A stretch of DNA of 64,000 nt from Virgibacillus proomii (lineage in GTDB: Bacteria > Bacillota > Bacilli > Bacillales > Amphibacillaceae), in NCBI RefSeq assembly GCF_900162615.1, contig NZ_FUFN01000009.1:622520-686519 (forward strand), written 5' to 3'. Made by a program: the position numbers and the translations under genes. The notes beneath the pieces were generated by a model. That model had not been told where the DNA came from and made no database searches. It saw nothing but the letters and a program-made list of their open reading frames with translations. Below are positions 45,162-53,723 of this stretch, piece after piece (position 1 is the stretch's first letter; each line of letters starts with the position of its first letter).

Positions 45162-47369
45162 TTAAATGGGGGGAATATGGATCATTGATTCATAACTAAC
45201 TACCTCTCCGGTTTCTAAGTGAGCTGTAATAATAGCTAAATAAATCCCCGGGGGGCCAGCTTCGCTCCGTTCTATTTGTCCTTCGTTTACTCCTCGCTTT
45301 ACATCCTTATGGATGAATAAATTGCGTTCAAAAACTAACGTATCTGAATTGTATAGATCTACTTCTACTTGCTTCGCTGGCTCTGCCATATAAAACCGAT
45401 AATTAAATATGCGGTTTGAAAGTGGTTTTAGAGTAAATTCCAATCCCATTGCTTTTGGATTATCTGCAGATTCATTGACAAATAAATAAGGCAAATAATA
45501 TGTTTTATTTTTTTGATGGAGAGTCATCCAACCCTGATGCACACCTTTATCTAATTGTTGAGCGTTTAGTTTTACTCCTATCGTTAGTTTCTTTTTTTCA
45601 TGTGGAGCTAAAGTAAATGATCTTGGTAATTGCCAGCTCACTCCTTTTTGTTTATAAGGGGTATCAAAATAATACGTCTGTGTGTGATCACTCATATTTT
45701 CAATCGTAACCTCTTTTTCTTTCGTGCTGCTATATGAATCAACTAAACCAAATGTTAACTTAGGATCATCAATAATCGTATCCGTTTGAATCGCTTCTTG
45801 TGGCCGAACCATTCCCATACCTTGTTCTGTCGACTTTATAGGCTTACCGTCTAACTCCATACGTAGAGCTGTTGTTTTTAAAGCTCCATATATTTGCTGA
45901 TTAGACCAATTTGGCCTTGCCTCTTTTATTAAAGCAATCACACCGGCAACATGAGGAGCTGCCATACTAGTTCCTTGAAGAGCCTGATAGCCATTAGGTA
46001 CTGTACTAATAATTCGTGTCCCTGGCGCTACAAGATCCGGTTTAATATTCCAGTTTACAGTCACCGGCCCTCTAGAGCTAAACTTTGCAATCGCTTCTTC
46101 TTGGTGCTCGTATATTGTTTCTAATAACAATTGTTCCTGATTTTTTAATTTATTTATTAACCATTGTCCATCATCTTCGGAAATCGATACAACCGGAATA
46201 TCAAGTTGTTCGTTAACGGAGGAAATATCCCCCTGAAAAAGTTTATCCTCATTATTAGCAATGACTACTGCTTTTGCACCATTTTCTTGAGCCTGTTTAG
46301 CCTTTTCAATAAATGGTATTTCATCGCGCTGATATAGTGCAATACTTCCTTTCAAGTCCATGGTTTCTGTTGCATTTACGACTGGATAAAACGTATCTAG
46401 TTCCCAAGGAATAGAACCAGCCATGTTTACCATTTCAATTTTTTTATCAGCCCATCGTTCGTATAAGTGTGGCACTTTTTGTTTATTACTTACTGCTCCT
46501 ACAGACAAAGCCTTATTTGCGGTTGCCGGTGCACCAACCGTCCAATCACCGGGGCCATCATTTCCATTTGCGATAACAACCGCTACTCCCATTTCCACTG
46601 CTTTGTTTACAGCAACGCTTGTAGGATAATCAGGACCATTGACACGATTACCTAGAGAAAGGTTAATTACATCTACCTCATCCTTGATGGCTTGCTCCAT
46701 CGCTGCAATCACTTGAATAGAAGTACCTGTACCCCCTGGCCCTAAAGCACGGTATGCGTAAAGTTCTGCATCAGGAGCAACACCCTTTAACTGACCATTG
46801 GCCGCAATAATTCCTGCGACATGTGAACCATGAATGGTAGGTAATCCTTCCTCAGGCTTTGTTTCCATTGGATCATCATCCAAATCGACTAAATCTCTAC
46901 CAGCTTGGTAATTTTTTTTTAAATCTGGATGTTGGTAATCGACCCCTGTATCAATCACTGCAACTTTTACACCTTTTCCTGTGTAGTCTGTTTTATTCAA
47001 CTCTGAAGGAAACACGATATTTGAATTATCTTCAATACGTTTTACATGGGGAAAACTAGGGGTTTGATAGGTTTGGACCTGGTGAACATTTTTCACAAAC
47101 TCTAAGTTTTCCATACGCTTTAATTGCTTTGGTTCACCTTGTAACGCAAGTCCTTGAAATAACTTCGTATAAACTGCTACAACTTCAATGTAAGGATGAT
47201 ACTGTTCCAGATAGTCTTTATGCTTTTTCGGATCTCCTTCTACTTCAATAATTAACGAATGAAGCTCGTCGTTATCTTTCGTATGCTGCAAAGCTAAACT
47301 AGGAACATGGAATGGGACCATGATAACTGCTAGCAATATAAAAAACAGAAGACAAGCACGGGTACGCAT
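45162..47369 (-). CDS. Secreted subtilisin-like serine protease (S8, Vpr-like)
   Basis: 735 aa. Signal peptide (about 1-27), I9 inhibitor propeptide (about 37-105), catalytic domain with Asp140 (VAVIDTGVDYQHPD), His180 (IHGSHVAGIIA), oxyanion Asn270 (ANGNDGPG) and Ser468 (QGTSMAAPHVAG). A PA domain is inserted at about 325-420, as in Vpr and lactocepins, and a Fn3-like C-terminal domain of about 200 residues follows. Extracellular nutrient or processing protease. In B. subtilis mnaA and atpI are adjacent, so this gene is an insertion in the conserved order. Confidence 0.92.
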   Translation of the reverse strand: MRTRACLLFFILLAVIMVPFHVPSLALQHTKDNDELHSLIIEVEGDPKKHKDYLEQYHPYIEVVAVYTKLFQGLALQGEPKQLKRMENLEFVKNVHQVQTYQTPSFPHVKRIEDNSNIVFPSELNKTDYTGKGVKVAVIDTGVDYQHPDLKKNYQAGRDLVDLDDDPMETKPEEGLPTIHGSHVAGIIAANGQLKGVAPDAELYAYRALGPGGTGTSIQVIAAMEQAIKDEVDVINLSLGNRVNGPDYPTSVAVNKAVEMGVAVVIANGNDGPGDWTVGAPATANKALSVGAVSNKQKVPHLYERWADKKIEMVNMAGSIPWELDTFYPVVNATETMDLKGSIALYQRDEIPFIEKAKQAQENGAKAVVIANNEDKLFQGDISSVNEQLDIPVVSISEDDGQWLINKLKNQEQLLLETIYEHQEEAIAKFSSRGPVTVNWNIKPDLVAPGTRIISTVPNGYQALQGTSMAAPHVAGVIALIKEARPNWSNQQIYGALKTTALRMELDGKPIKSTEQGMGMVRPQEAIQTDTIIDDPKLTFGLVDSYSSTKEKEVTIENMSDHTQTYYFDTPYKQKGVSWQLPRSFTLAPHEKKKLTIGVKLNAQQLDKGVHQGWMTLHQKNKTYYLPYLFVNESADNPKAMGLEFTLKPLSNRIFNYRFYMAEPAKQVEVDLYNSDTLVFERNLFIHKDVKRGVNEGQIERSEAGPPGIYLAIITAHLETGEVVSYESMIHIPPI

Positions 47370-47715
47370 AACTTATTCCCCCTTTCTCCAACTAGCTTTT
47401 GAAGGTGAAGGAAAAAATATACACCCATAAAATGATGTTCAAAGCCTAAGTATCCAATTTCATTATTGGCTTTAGTTATAACTCCTTATGGTTCCAGATG
47501 TAATTCTACAAGCAGAAAACTTTGATCACCTACTTCACTACAAAAGAAGAGAAAAATTCCTCGACAAAAAGAATGTACTACTACAGGAAGAGTGAAGCGA
47601 CTTCGAGGTGCTAGTCGCTGGAGGGTTGTGGATAAATACATACTAAAGTTATCCACCATGAACAAATCTCCAGATACATAAAAGGGGCTGGGGACATAAG
47701 CAAATACTACATAGC
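47370..47715. other. Gap upstream of the S8 protease, with two DnaA-like boxes
   Basis: No gene. Contains TGTGGATAA (47627-47635; perfect TTATCCACA on the minus strand) and TTATCCACC (47649-47657), 13 bases apart and facing each other. Confidence 0.45.
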
Positions 47716-47749
47716 AAAAACCGAACAATTATTTATAACTGTTCGGTTT
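47716..47749 (-). terminator. Terminator of mnaA
   Basis: Stem AAACCGAACA / TGTTCGGTTT, with TTTTTG on the minus strand. Separated from the mnaA stop (47910) by the F2 repeat. Confidence 0.7.
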
Positions 47750-47760
47750 GTTTGTGTTTA

Positions 47761-47848
47761 GAAAAACCTGGCTTATCGCCAAGTCCTTAGCGAAAGCCGT
47801 AGTTTTTCTTATACGATAAACCCTAAAATTTTATACTTTCCTATAGTA
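47761..47848 (+). repeat. F2 repeat, empty (uninterrupted) site
   Basis: ACCTGGCTTATCGCCAAGTC, GCCGTAGTTTTTCTTATACG, GATAAAC (47815-47821), CCTAAAATTTTATACTTTCC. No F1 inside. Inserted between the mnaA stop and its terminator. Confidence 0.85.
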
Positions 47849-47909
47849 CAAGGGCGATTTTTTGTTCGTTTTTTAATCAGCTCTTTTAGTTTTGTCCCAG
47901 CCTTGTATA

Positions 47910-49025
47910 TTATTTACTAAAATAATCGATAATCGCATCGGCAATCCTACGGGAGGCTTGTCCATCACCATAGGGATTAGACGCTTTTGTCATTTTTTCA
48001 TGCGCAGCTTTATCTGATAATAATTCATTTGCTAAATTGTAAATTGTCTCTTCATCCGTACCAGCTAATTTCAATGTTCCAGCCTCAATACCTTCTGGCC
48101 GTTCTGTTGTATCTCTTAGTACTAGCACAGGAACTCCTAATGATGGCGCCTCTTCTTGCACCCCGCCAGAATCTGTTAGAATTAAATATGCATGTGAGGC
48201 GAAATTATGAAAATCTACAACCCCTAGAGGTTCAATTAAATCAATTCGATCGTGATTTCCTAAAATTTCTTGAGCCGCCTGCTGAACAACTGGGTTGAGA
48301 TGAACAGGATAAATAACATGAATATCATGATGTGTTTCAACTAAGCGTTTAATGGCACGAAACATTTGTTGCATATTATTTCCCAAGTTTTCTCTCCGAT
48401 GAGCAGTCATTAAAACTAATCGCTTTGAACCTAAACGTTCTAGAATAGGGCTGTTATAAGAGGAATCCACAGTTGTTTTTAGCGCATCTATCGCTGTATT
48501 TCCCGTTACATAAATTGTTTCTTCTGCCTTGTTCTCCTGCAATAAATTTTGTTTCGATTTTTCGGTAGGAGAGAAATGTAAGTCAGCGATTATCCCTGTT
48601 AACTGCCGATTCATTTCTTCCGGAAAAGGAGAATATTTATTCCAAGTTCTTAATCCGGCTTCTACATGTCCAACTGCAATTTGATTATAATAAGCAGCAA
48701 GGGAAGCAGCGAAAGTTGTCGTTGTATCTCCATGAACTAGCACAATATCTGGTTTCGTTTTTTTCATTACATCGTCTAAGCCTTCTAAAGCACGAGTGGT
48801 AATTTGTGCTAAAGTCTGCTGTTTTTTCATAATGTTTAAATCATAATCTGGAGTAATGTTAAATATTTGCAACACTTGATCTAACATTTCACGATGTTGT
48901 GCCGTAACGGTAACAATCGATTCAAATTCCTCTGAGCGTTTATTTAATTCAAGTACAAGTGGAGCCATTTTAATTGCTTCCGGTCGTGTACCAAAAATCG
49001 TCATTACTTTAATTCGTTTACTCAT
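47910..49025 (-). CDS. mnaA: UDP-N-acetylglucosamine 2-epimerase (non-hydrolysing)
   Basis: 371 aa. Interconverts UDP-GlcNAc and UDP-ManNAc for teichoic-acid linkage units. Family motifs: MTIFGTRPEAIKMAPLVLEL at the N-terminus, HGDTTTTFAASLAAYY near 93, HVEAGLRTWNKYSPFPEEMN near 117, TAHRRENLG near 205 and LTDSGGVQEEAPSLGVPVL near 285. ATG 49025 follows TGGAGTG by 7 bases; the longer reading is not conserved. Position between upp and atp is as in B. subtilis (yvyH). Confidence 0.94.
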   Translation of the reverse strand: MSKRIKVMTIFGTRPEAIKMAPLVLELNKRSEEFESIVTVTAQHREMLDQVLQIFNITPDYDLNIMKKQQTLAQITTRALEGLDDVMKKTKPDIVLVHGDTTTTFAASLAAYYNQIAVGHVEAGLRTWNKYSPFPEEMNRQLTGIIADLHFSPTEKSKQNLLQENKAEETIYVTGNTAIDALKTTVDSSYNSPILERLGSKRLVLMTAHRRENLGNNMQQMFRAIKRLVETHHDIHVIYPVHLNPVVQQAAQEILGNHDRIDLIEPLGVVDFHNFASHAYLILTDSGGVQEEAPSLGVPVLVLRDTTERPEGIEAGTLKLAGTDEETIYNLANELLSDKAAHEKMTKASNPYGDGQASRRIADAIIDYFSK

Positions 49026-49190
49026 TTTTTTCACTCCAGGACCCATCATTTTTACTTTGTCCCTAACTTCGGGGAAATAAGCTAACAATCGTAAGCTGAT
49101 TGTTTTAAAAGTATAAAATTAAAAAGTTATCTTCACATACGAATCAGCCAATTTGTTATATTGGTAACTTCTCCATCAATGCAAATATCG

Positions 49191-49820
49191 TTATTTTGTA
49201 CCAAAAAGCCTGTCTCCAGCATCACCTAAACCGGGAACAATATATCCTTTTTCATTTAGTTTTTCATCTAAAGCTCCCAAATAGATATCAACATCCGGGT
49301 GCTCTTTTTTAATTACTTCTACACCTTCAGGAGCTGCAATTAAACACATTAAGCGAACATGCTTTGCACCTCTGTTTTTTAATGAGTGGATCGCATCATT
49401 CGCCGATCCTCCTGTAGCTAACATTGGATCTAGCACAATTAATTCACGTTCATGGATATCTGAAGGTAATTTAATATAATATTCTACTGGTTTCAGTGTT
49501 TCGGGATCACGATAAAGACCGACATGTCCTACTTTTGCTGCAGGAATTAAATCCAGCATCCCATCTACCATACCTAACCCAGCCCGAAGAATAGGAACTA
49601 ATCCTATTTTTTTACCAGCCAGTACATTCGAGGTCGTTTTCGTAACTGGTGTTTCAATTATTTTTTCTTGAAGTGGTAAATCTCTAGTAATTTCAAACGC
49701 CATCAGCATAGAAACCTCATCAACTAACTCACGAAACTCCTTCGTGCCAGTATTTATATCTCTTATGTACGTTAGTTTATGCTGAATTAGTGGATGGTCT
49801 AGTACGAAAACCTTTCCCAT
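49191..49820 (-). CDS. upp: Uracil phosphoribosyltransferase
   Basis: 209 aa, same length as B. subtilis Upp. Converts uracil and PRPP to UMP in pyrimidine salvage. PRPP-binding loop LIVLDPMLATGGSANDAI (around 127) and C-terminal IVPGLGDAGDRLFGTK are diagnostic. ATG 49820 is chosen over GTG 49832, which touches the ribosome site AAAGGAG. Confidence 0.96.
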   Translation of the reverse strand: MGKVFVLDHPLIQHKLTYIRDINTGTKEFRELVDEVSMLMAFEITRDLPLQEKIIETPVTKTTSNVLAGKKIGLVPILRAGLGMVDGMLDLIPAAKVGHVGLYRDPETLKPVEYYIKLPSDIHERELIVLDPMLATGGSANDAIHSLKNRGAKHVRLMCLIAAPEGVEVIKKEHPDVDIYLGALDEKLNEKGYIVPGLGDAGDRLFGTK

Positions 49821-49917
49821 GTTGCCGTTCACTCCTTTAATTTAAGTTGCATCTTTAAAATTGTACTCAATATTAGACTTGCTTGCAAGTTGTGCCGAAA
49901 TCTCGAGAATAGATATT

Positions 49918-50152
49918 AGAAAACTTGGCTAGTCGCCAAGTCTTTATGACGAAAGCTATCGTTTTTCTTATACGATAAAGTGAAACTCATTCCGTGGAAT
50001 GCTTTTTACACGGAATGTTAGTTGAACCAATCGGGCATTTAGGTGCCGTTTTCTCCCACTTTGACCCTTTGCACGAACTCAGGACTTGAAGCAGGAGTCT
50101 TACGGCACCTTACATGCGGGATAAGGCCAAAAGTTTTATGCTTTCCTATAGT
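49918..50152 (+). repeat. F2 repeat, filled site (interrupted by F1 copy 13)
   Basis: Left half 49918-49980 (CTTGGCTAGTCGCCAAGTC, GCTATCGTTTTTCTTATACG, GATAAAG), right half 50126-50152 (GCCAAAAGTTTTATGCTTTC). The F1 element lies between GATAAAG (49974) and GATAAGG (50120). Confidence 0.85.
49974..50125 (+). mobile_element. F1 element copy 13 (short form), inserted in F2
   Basis: Hairpin 1 CATTCCGTG / CACGGAATG, hairpin 2 AGGTGCCG / CGGCACCT. The inner CAAGGG block of the long form is missing: GTTAG runs directly into TTGAACCAATCGG. Confidence 0.85.
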
Positions 50153-50175
50153 ACAAAAAACTATATTTAGAACTG

Positions 50176-50327
50176 AATTTTCAATCAGTGGAGTTTCTTT
50201 TATCCCTCACTGATTATTAGAATGAACAGAATCGGGCATTTGACTTGCGGATTCCTCTACTTATTCTCCTAAGTTCAACCTTGCAGCATTGAAATAGCGT
50301 TCTTACTGCCAATTTATGCGGGAAAAA
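50176..50327 (+). mobile_element. F1 element copy 17, strongly decayed
   Basis: Hairpin 1 survives as AATCAGTG / CACTGATT; ACAGAATCGGGCATTTGACT and AATTTATGCGGGA mark the remainder. Follows copy 13 in the glyA-upp gap. Confidence 0.55.
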
Positions 50328-50391
50328 TAGATCCATATTATAAACTTCTATATATGTCGAATTAAGTTCTCCTGTTAATTGTACGCAAAGA

Positions 50392-50418
50392 AGAGATGCT
50401 CTTGTCTTGAGCATCTCT
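50392..50418 (-). terminator. Terminator of glyA
   Basis: Stem AGAGATGCTC / GAGCATCTCT, loop of 7, 6 bases after the glyA stop; T-rich on the minus strand (TTCTTT). Confidence 0.75.
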
Positions 50419-50423
50419 GTTTT

Positions 50424-51668
50424 TTAAGCATATACGGTATAAAGCGGAAACTTTTCTGTCAATGCTTTTACACGTTGTTCAGCTGTTGTTAACGCATTTT
50501 CATCTTCATGATTTTTTAATGTAAGCGAAATAATGTTTGCTATTTCCTTCATTTCTTCTTTTCCAAAACCGCGAGTGGTTACTGCTGCCGTTCCAATACG
50601 AAGACCACTAGTGATGAATGGACTTTCTTTATCAAAAGGAATTGTATTTTTATTCGCAGTAATTCCGATATCATCAAGTACTTGCTCAGCTATCTTTCCA
50701 GTTAATCCAAGTGGAGTAACATCAAGTAATAAAAGATGGTTATCCGTCCCGCCAGAGACAATACGTATTCCTTCTGATTGCAAAGCTTCAGCTAAAGCAT
50801 TAGCATTTTCAATAATCTTCTTACAATATGTTTTGAATGAATCCGATAAAGCCTCTTTGAAAGAAACAGCTTTTGCTGCAATAATGTGCATAAGTGGTCC
50901 GCCTTGCATACCAGGAAATACTGCTTTATCAATTTTTTTTGCATATTCTTCTTTACATAAAATCATACCACCGCGTGGACCACGTAATGTTTTATGGGTA
51001 GTTGTTGTTACAAAGTCTGAATATGGTACCGGATTAGGATGTAAACCAGCTGCGACTAAACCAGCGATATGCGCCATATCAACCATTAGATAGGCTCCTA
51101 CTTGATCTGCAATATCTTTAAATTTTGCAAAATCAATAATTCGTGAATAGGCACTAGCTCCTGCAACTATTAATTTTGGCCTTACTTCCTTAGCTTTTTG
51201 TAAAACAGCATCATAGTCTAACTTTTCTGTTTTTTCATCTACGCCATAATCAACAAAATTATAAAGTGTACCACTGAAGTTAACAGGACTGCCATGAGTT
51301 AAATGACCACCATGACTAAGATTCATACCGAGCACCGTATCACCTGGTTCTAATACGGTAAAGTAGACAGCCATATTTGCTTGTGCCCCTGAATGAGGCT
51401 GTACATTAGCGTGATCAGCACCAAAAAGCTCCTTTGCACGATCTCGAGCTAAATTCTCTGCAACATCTACATGTTCACAGCCACCATAATATCGCTTTCC
51501 AGGATAACCTTCTGCATATTTATTCGTCAGTACGGAGCCCATTGCTTCCATAACTGCTTCAGAGACAAAATTCTCCGAGGCAATTAGTTCAATCTTATCT
51601 TGCTGGCGCTTTTTTTCAGCTTGGATGGCTTGGTATAATTCAACATCTGTCCGCTTTACATGTTCCAT
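50424..51668 (-). CDS. glyA: Serine hydroxymethyltransferase
   Basis: 414 aa (B. subtilis 415). PLP enzyme that interconverts serine and glycine with tetrahydrofolate, the main source of one-carbon units. PLP Lys in TTTTHKTLRGPRGG (around 227); ELIASENFVSEAVMEAMGS near 26, YPGKRYYGGCEHVD near 54 and VQPHSGAQANMAVY near 89. GAGGAGGT precedes the ATG. Confidence 0.97.
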   Translation of the reverse strand: MEHVKRTDVELYQAIQAEKKRQQDKIELIASENFVSEAVMEAMGSVLTNKYAEGYPGKRYYGGCEHVDVAENLARDRAKELFGADHANVQPHSGAQANMAVYFTVLEPGDTVLGMNLSHGGHLTHGSPVNFSGTLYNFVDYGVDEKTEKLDYDAVLQKAKEVRPKLIVAGASAYSRIIDFAKFKDIADQVGAYLMVDMAHIAGLVAAGLHPNPVPYSDFVTTTTHKTLRGPRGGMILCKEEYAKKIDKAVFPGMQGGPLMHIIAAKAVSFKEALSDSFKTYCKKIIENANALAEALQSEGIRIVSGGTDNHLLLLDVTPLGLTGKIAEQVLDDIGITANKNTIPFDKESPFITSGLRIGTAAVTTRGFGKEEMKEIANIISLTLKNHEDENALTTAEQRVKALTEKFPLYTVYA

Positions 51669-52027
51669 CGTTAATACCTCCTCGAATGTAATAATTTCAT
51701 TTTATCGTCATTTCGTTTTAAGGACAAATTTATTCATTGAAGGGTGTATTCAAAAAAAGGATAACTAGACCGAGGTCAGCTATGATCAACTTCTTTGAAA
51801 AATTGAGATTACTACTTAATCCGTATATTGCAACGCCGAGACTAGCACATCCTGTCGAGTCGAAGATTAAAGCGTCGTAGTATCGAAGTACAGTGTATGT
51901 TATTTAGATACATGAGTTATTAAGTTGACTTCCTCGAAACCCTACCCCACGTAGGAAAAGCTTTTCCCTTCCAATTCGCTCTATGATTATTACCGATTTT
52001 TTGAACACTCTTTAGAAATAATTCAAA
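51669..52027. other. Gap upstream of glyA
   Basis: 359 bases with no gene. No purine-repressor box or riboswitch I can recognise. Contains short GC-richer stretches (CGAGTCGAAG, CCTACCCCACGTAGG hairpin near 51942-51956) that may be very old repeat debris. Confidence 0.4.
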
Positions 52028-52576
52028 TTAAGCTTTAGGATAAACAGCACGGGCTCCGCCAATTCGTTTCGGTCGTGTATAGGCTGCAGTAATTCGGGCG
52101 TTTCCAATAAAACGTTCCGTAAATCTGAAGGGGACGGCTACTGATTTTAAATGCATACCAATCATTGTTTCACCGATATCCATACCTGCATGGGCAACTA
52201 CCGATTCGACTACAACTGGATTCTCAAGTTGTTTAAAAGCATAAGCTGCCATTGCCCCCCCAGCATTTGGAACGGGAATAACCGTCACCTCTTCTAAATG
52301 AAGTTGCTCCATCGTACTTCTTTCCATTACAATTGCTCGATTTAAATGTTCACAGCATTGAAAGCAAAGCTGAATACCAGATTTTTTTTGCAGCTTCAAT
52401 AATTCATTATAAATTACTACTGCAATTTCTTCACTACCAGCTGTCCCAATTCTCTCTCCAGCTACCTCACTTGTGGAACAGCCGACTATAAATAGTTCCC
52501 CTTGTTTTAAATAATTAGATTGCAGCCATTCTTCTCGTATTGTAGCTAATTGACCTAACAATTTTTGCTTATCCAT
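52028..52576 (-). CDS. ywlG: TIGR01440/UPF0340 family protein YwlG
   Basis: 182 aa. Family of unknown function always found between rpiB and glyA in Bacillaceae. Visible motifs: VGCSTSEVAGERIGTAGSEE near 32, FQCCEHLNRAIVMER near 77, VVAHAGMDIGETMIGMHLK near 138 and a basic tail RPKRIGGARAVYPKA. The fold resembles a nucleotide- or thiolate-binding alpha/beta protein, but no activity is established. Start ATG 52576, with AGGTGT about 8 bases upstream. Confidence 0.88.
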   Translation of the reverse strand: MDKQKLLGQLATIREEWLQSNYLKQGELFIVGCSTSEVAGERIGTAGSEEIAVVIYNELLKLQKKSGIQLCFQCCEHLNRAIVMERSTMEQLHLEEVTVIPVPNAGGAMAAYAFKQLENPVVVESVVAHAGMDIGETMIGMHLKSVAVPFRFTERFIGNARITAAYTRPKRIGGARAVYPKA

Positions 52577-52636
52577 GATAATAACACCTGTCCTTTATAT
52601 TAAAAGAAAGTAAAATTTAAAGTATAGTTGGTCATA

Positions 52637-52826
52637 CCATAAAGCAAAACTTCATTTAGTAGTGGATTTTCCTCCATCTCTGCTGCATGTTAGTATCACA
52701 AAGGTATGACCTAAAGACCTCCGAAACGAATCAGGAAATTAGACCGTTATTTCCCATTTAAACTCTTCCTTGTATCTCCTACAATTCTTGAAGTGAGAGT
52801 CTTACGGAAACTTTCATTCAGGGTAA
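52637..52826 (+). mobile_element. F1 element copy 14 (long form, decayed)
   Basis: CATAAAGCAAAACTTCATTT at left; CACAAAGGTATGACCTAAAG inner block; AGTCTTACGGAAACTTTCAT at right. Both hairpins have mismatches, so this is an older copy directly preceding copy 15. Confidence 0.65.
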
Positions 52827-52843
52827 CTTTTTAAGTTTTACAC

Positions 52844-53002
52844 ATAAAATGAACCTTCATTCAGTAGGAGTTTTCTTCCATCTCCTACTGAATGTTAGTT
52901 GAACCAATCGGGCATTTAGGTGCCGTTTTCTCCCACTTTGACCCTTTGCACAAACTCTGGACTTAAAGCAGGAGTCTTACGGCACCTTACATGCGGGATA
53001 AA
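52844..53002 (+). mobile_element. F1 element copy 15 (short form, intact)
   Basis: CATAAAA at 52844 and GATAAA at 52997. Hairpin 1 is 13 bp: CATTCAGTAGGAG / CTCCTACTGAATG. Hairpin 2 AGGTGCCG / CGGCACCT with inner CTCC..GGAG. Confidence 0.85.
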
Positions 53003-53220
53003 TGAAACTTAGCAGCTTTATATAAGGAGTTAACGCTACTTGGCTCTCTTTGGAATGGGAAATACTTAATTTCAAGGTGGTTCACATTAAAAATGAAAAA
53101 CAAATTTCTACAAACGTAAGCATAGCTTAAAAATTAAATTAGTTGACGTAAAATTTTCTAGCGCAAAAGTATAGCTGGTTTAATAACTCTATTGAACAAG
53201 CACTTTTATTGGTTTGTATG

Positions 53221-53661
53221 TTAACTATCCTCATATTTGATTATTTTATTAATTCGATTTTCATGCCGACCACCATCAAACGCCGTTTCTAACCAAACTT
53301 TTACTATTTCCCGAGCTAACCCAGGCCCTATAACCCGTTCTCCCAATGCGATCACATTGGAATCATTATGCTGTCGAGTTAATTTTGCACTATATACATC
53401 ATGCGTTAACGCACAACGAATACCTTTGACTTTGTTTGCCGCAATAGACATTCCTATTCCAGTTCCACAAATAAAAATCCCACGATCAAATTCTCCATTA
53501 GCAATTCGTTCTGCAGCCGGTAATGCATAATCCGGATAGTCAACTGACTCTTCACAACTGCAACCAGTATCTTCAAATTCAATATTCATTTCCTTTAATA
53601 ATTCCTTGATCTCGTTTCTAATTGTCATTCCTGCATGGTCAGCCGTAATAATTACTTTCAT
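53221..53661 (-). CDS. rpiB: Ribose-5-phosphate isomerase B
   Basis: 146 aa. Interconverts ribose-5-phosphate and ribulose-5-phosphate, complementing zwf in the pentose phosphate pathway. LacAB/RpiB motifs: ADHAGMTIRNEI (residues 7-18), CSCEESVDYPDYALPAA near 34, ICGTGIGMSIAANKVKGIRC near 67 with the active-site Cys69-equivalent, and NVIALGERVIGPGLA near 100. B. subtilis equivalent is ywlF. AAGGAG precedes ATG 53661. Confidence 0.94.
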   Translation of the reverse strand: MKVIITADHAGMTIRNEIKELLKEMNIEFEDTGCSCEESVDYPDYALPAAERIANGEFDRGIFICGTGIGMSIAANKVKGIRCALTHDVYSAKLTRQHNDSNVIALGERVIGPGLAREIVKVWLETAFDGGRHENRINKIIKYEDS

Positions 53662-53723
53662 TTGAATTAACTCCTTTTCTTATGGTTGAACTATTTTTCT
53701 CTGGTTTTACTTCTTATCCAGAA

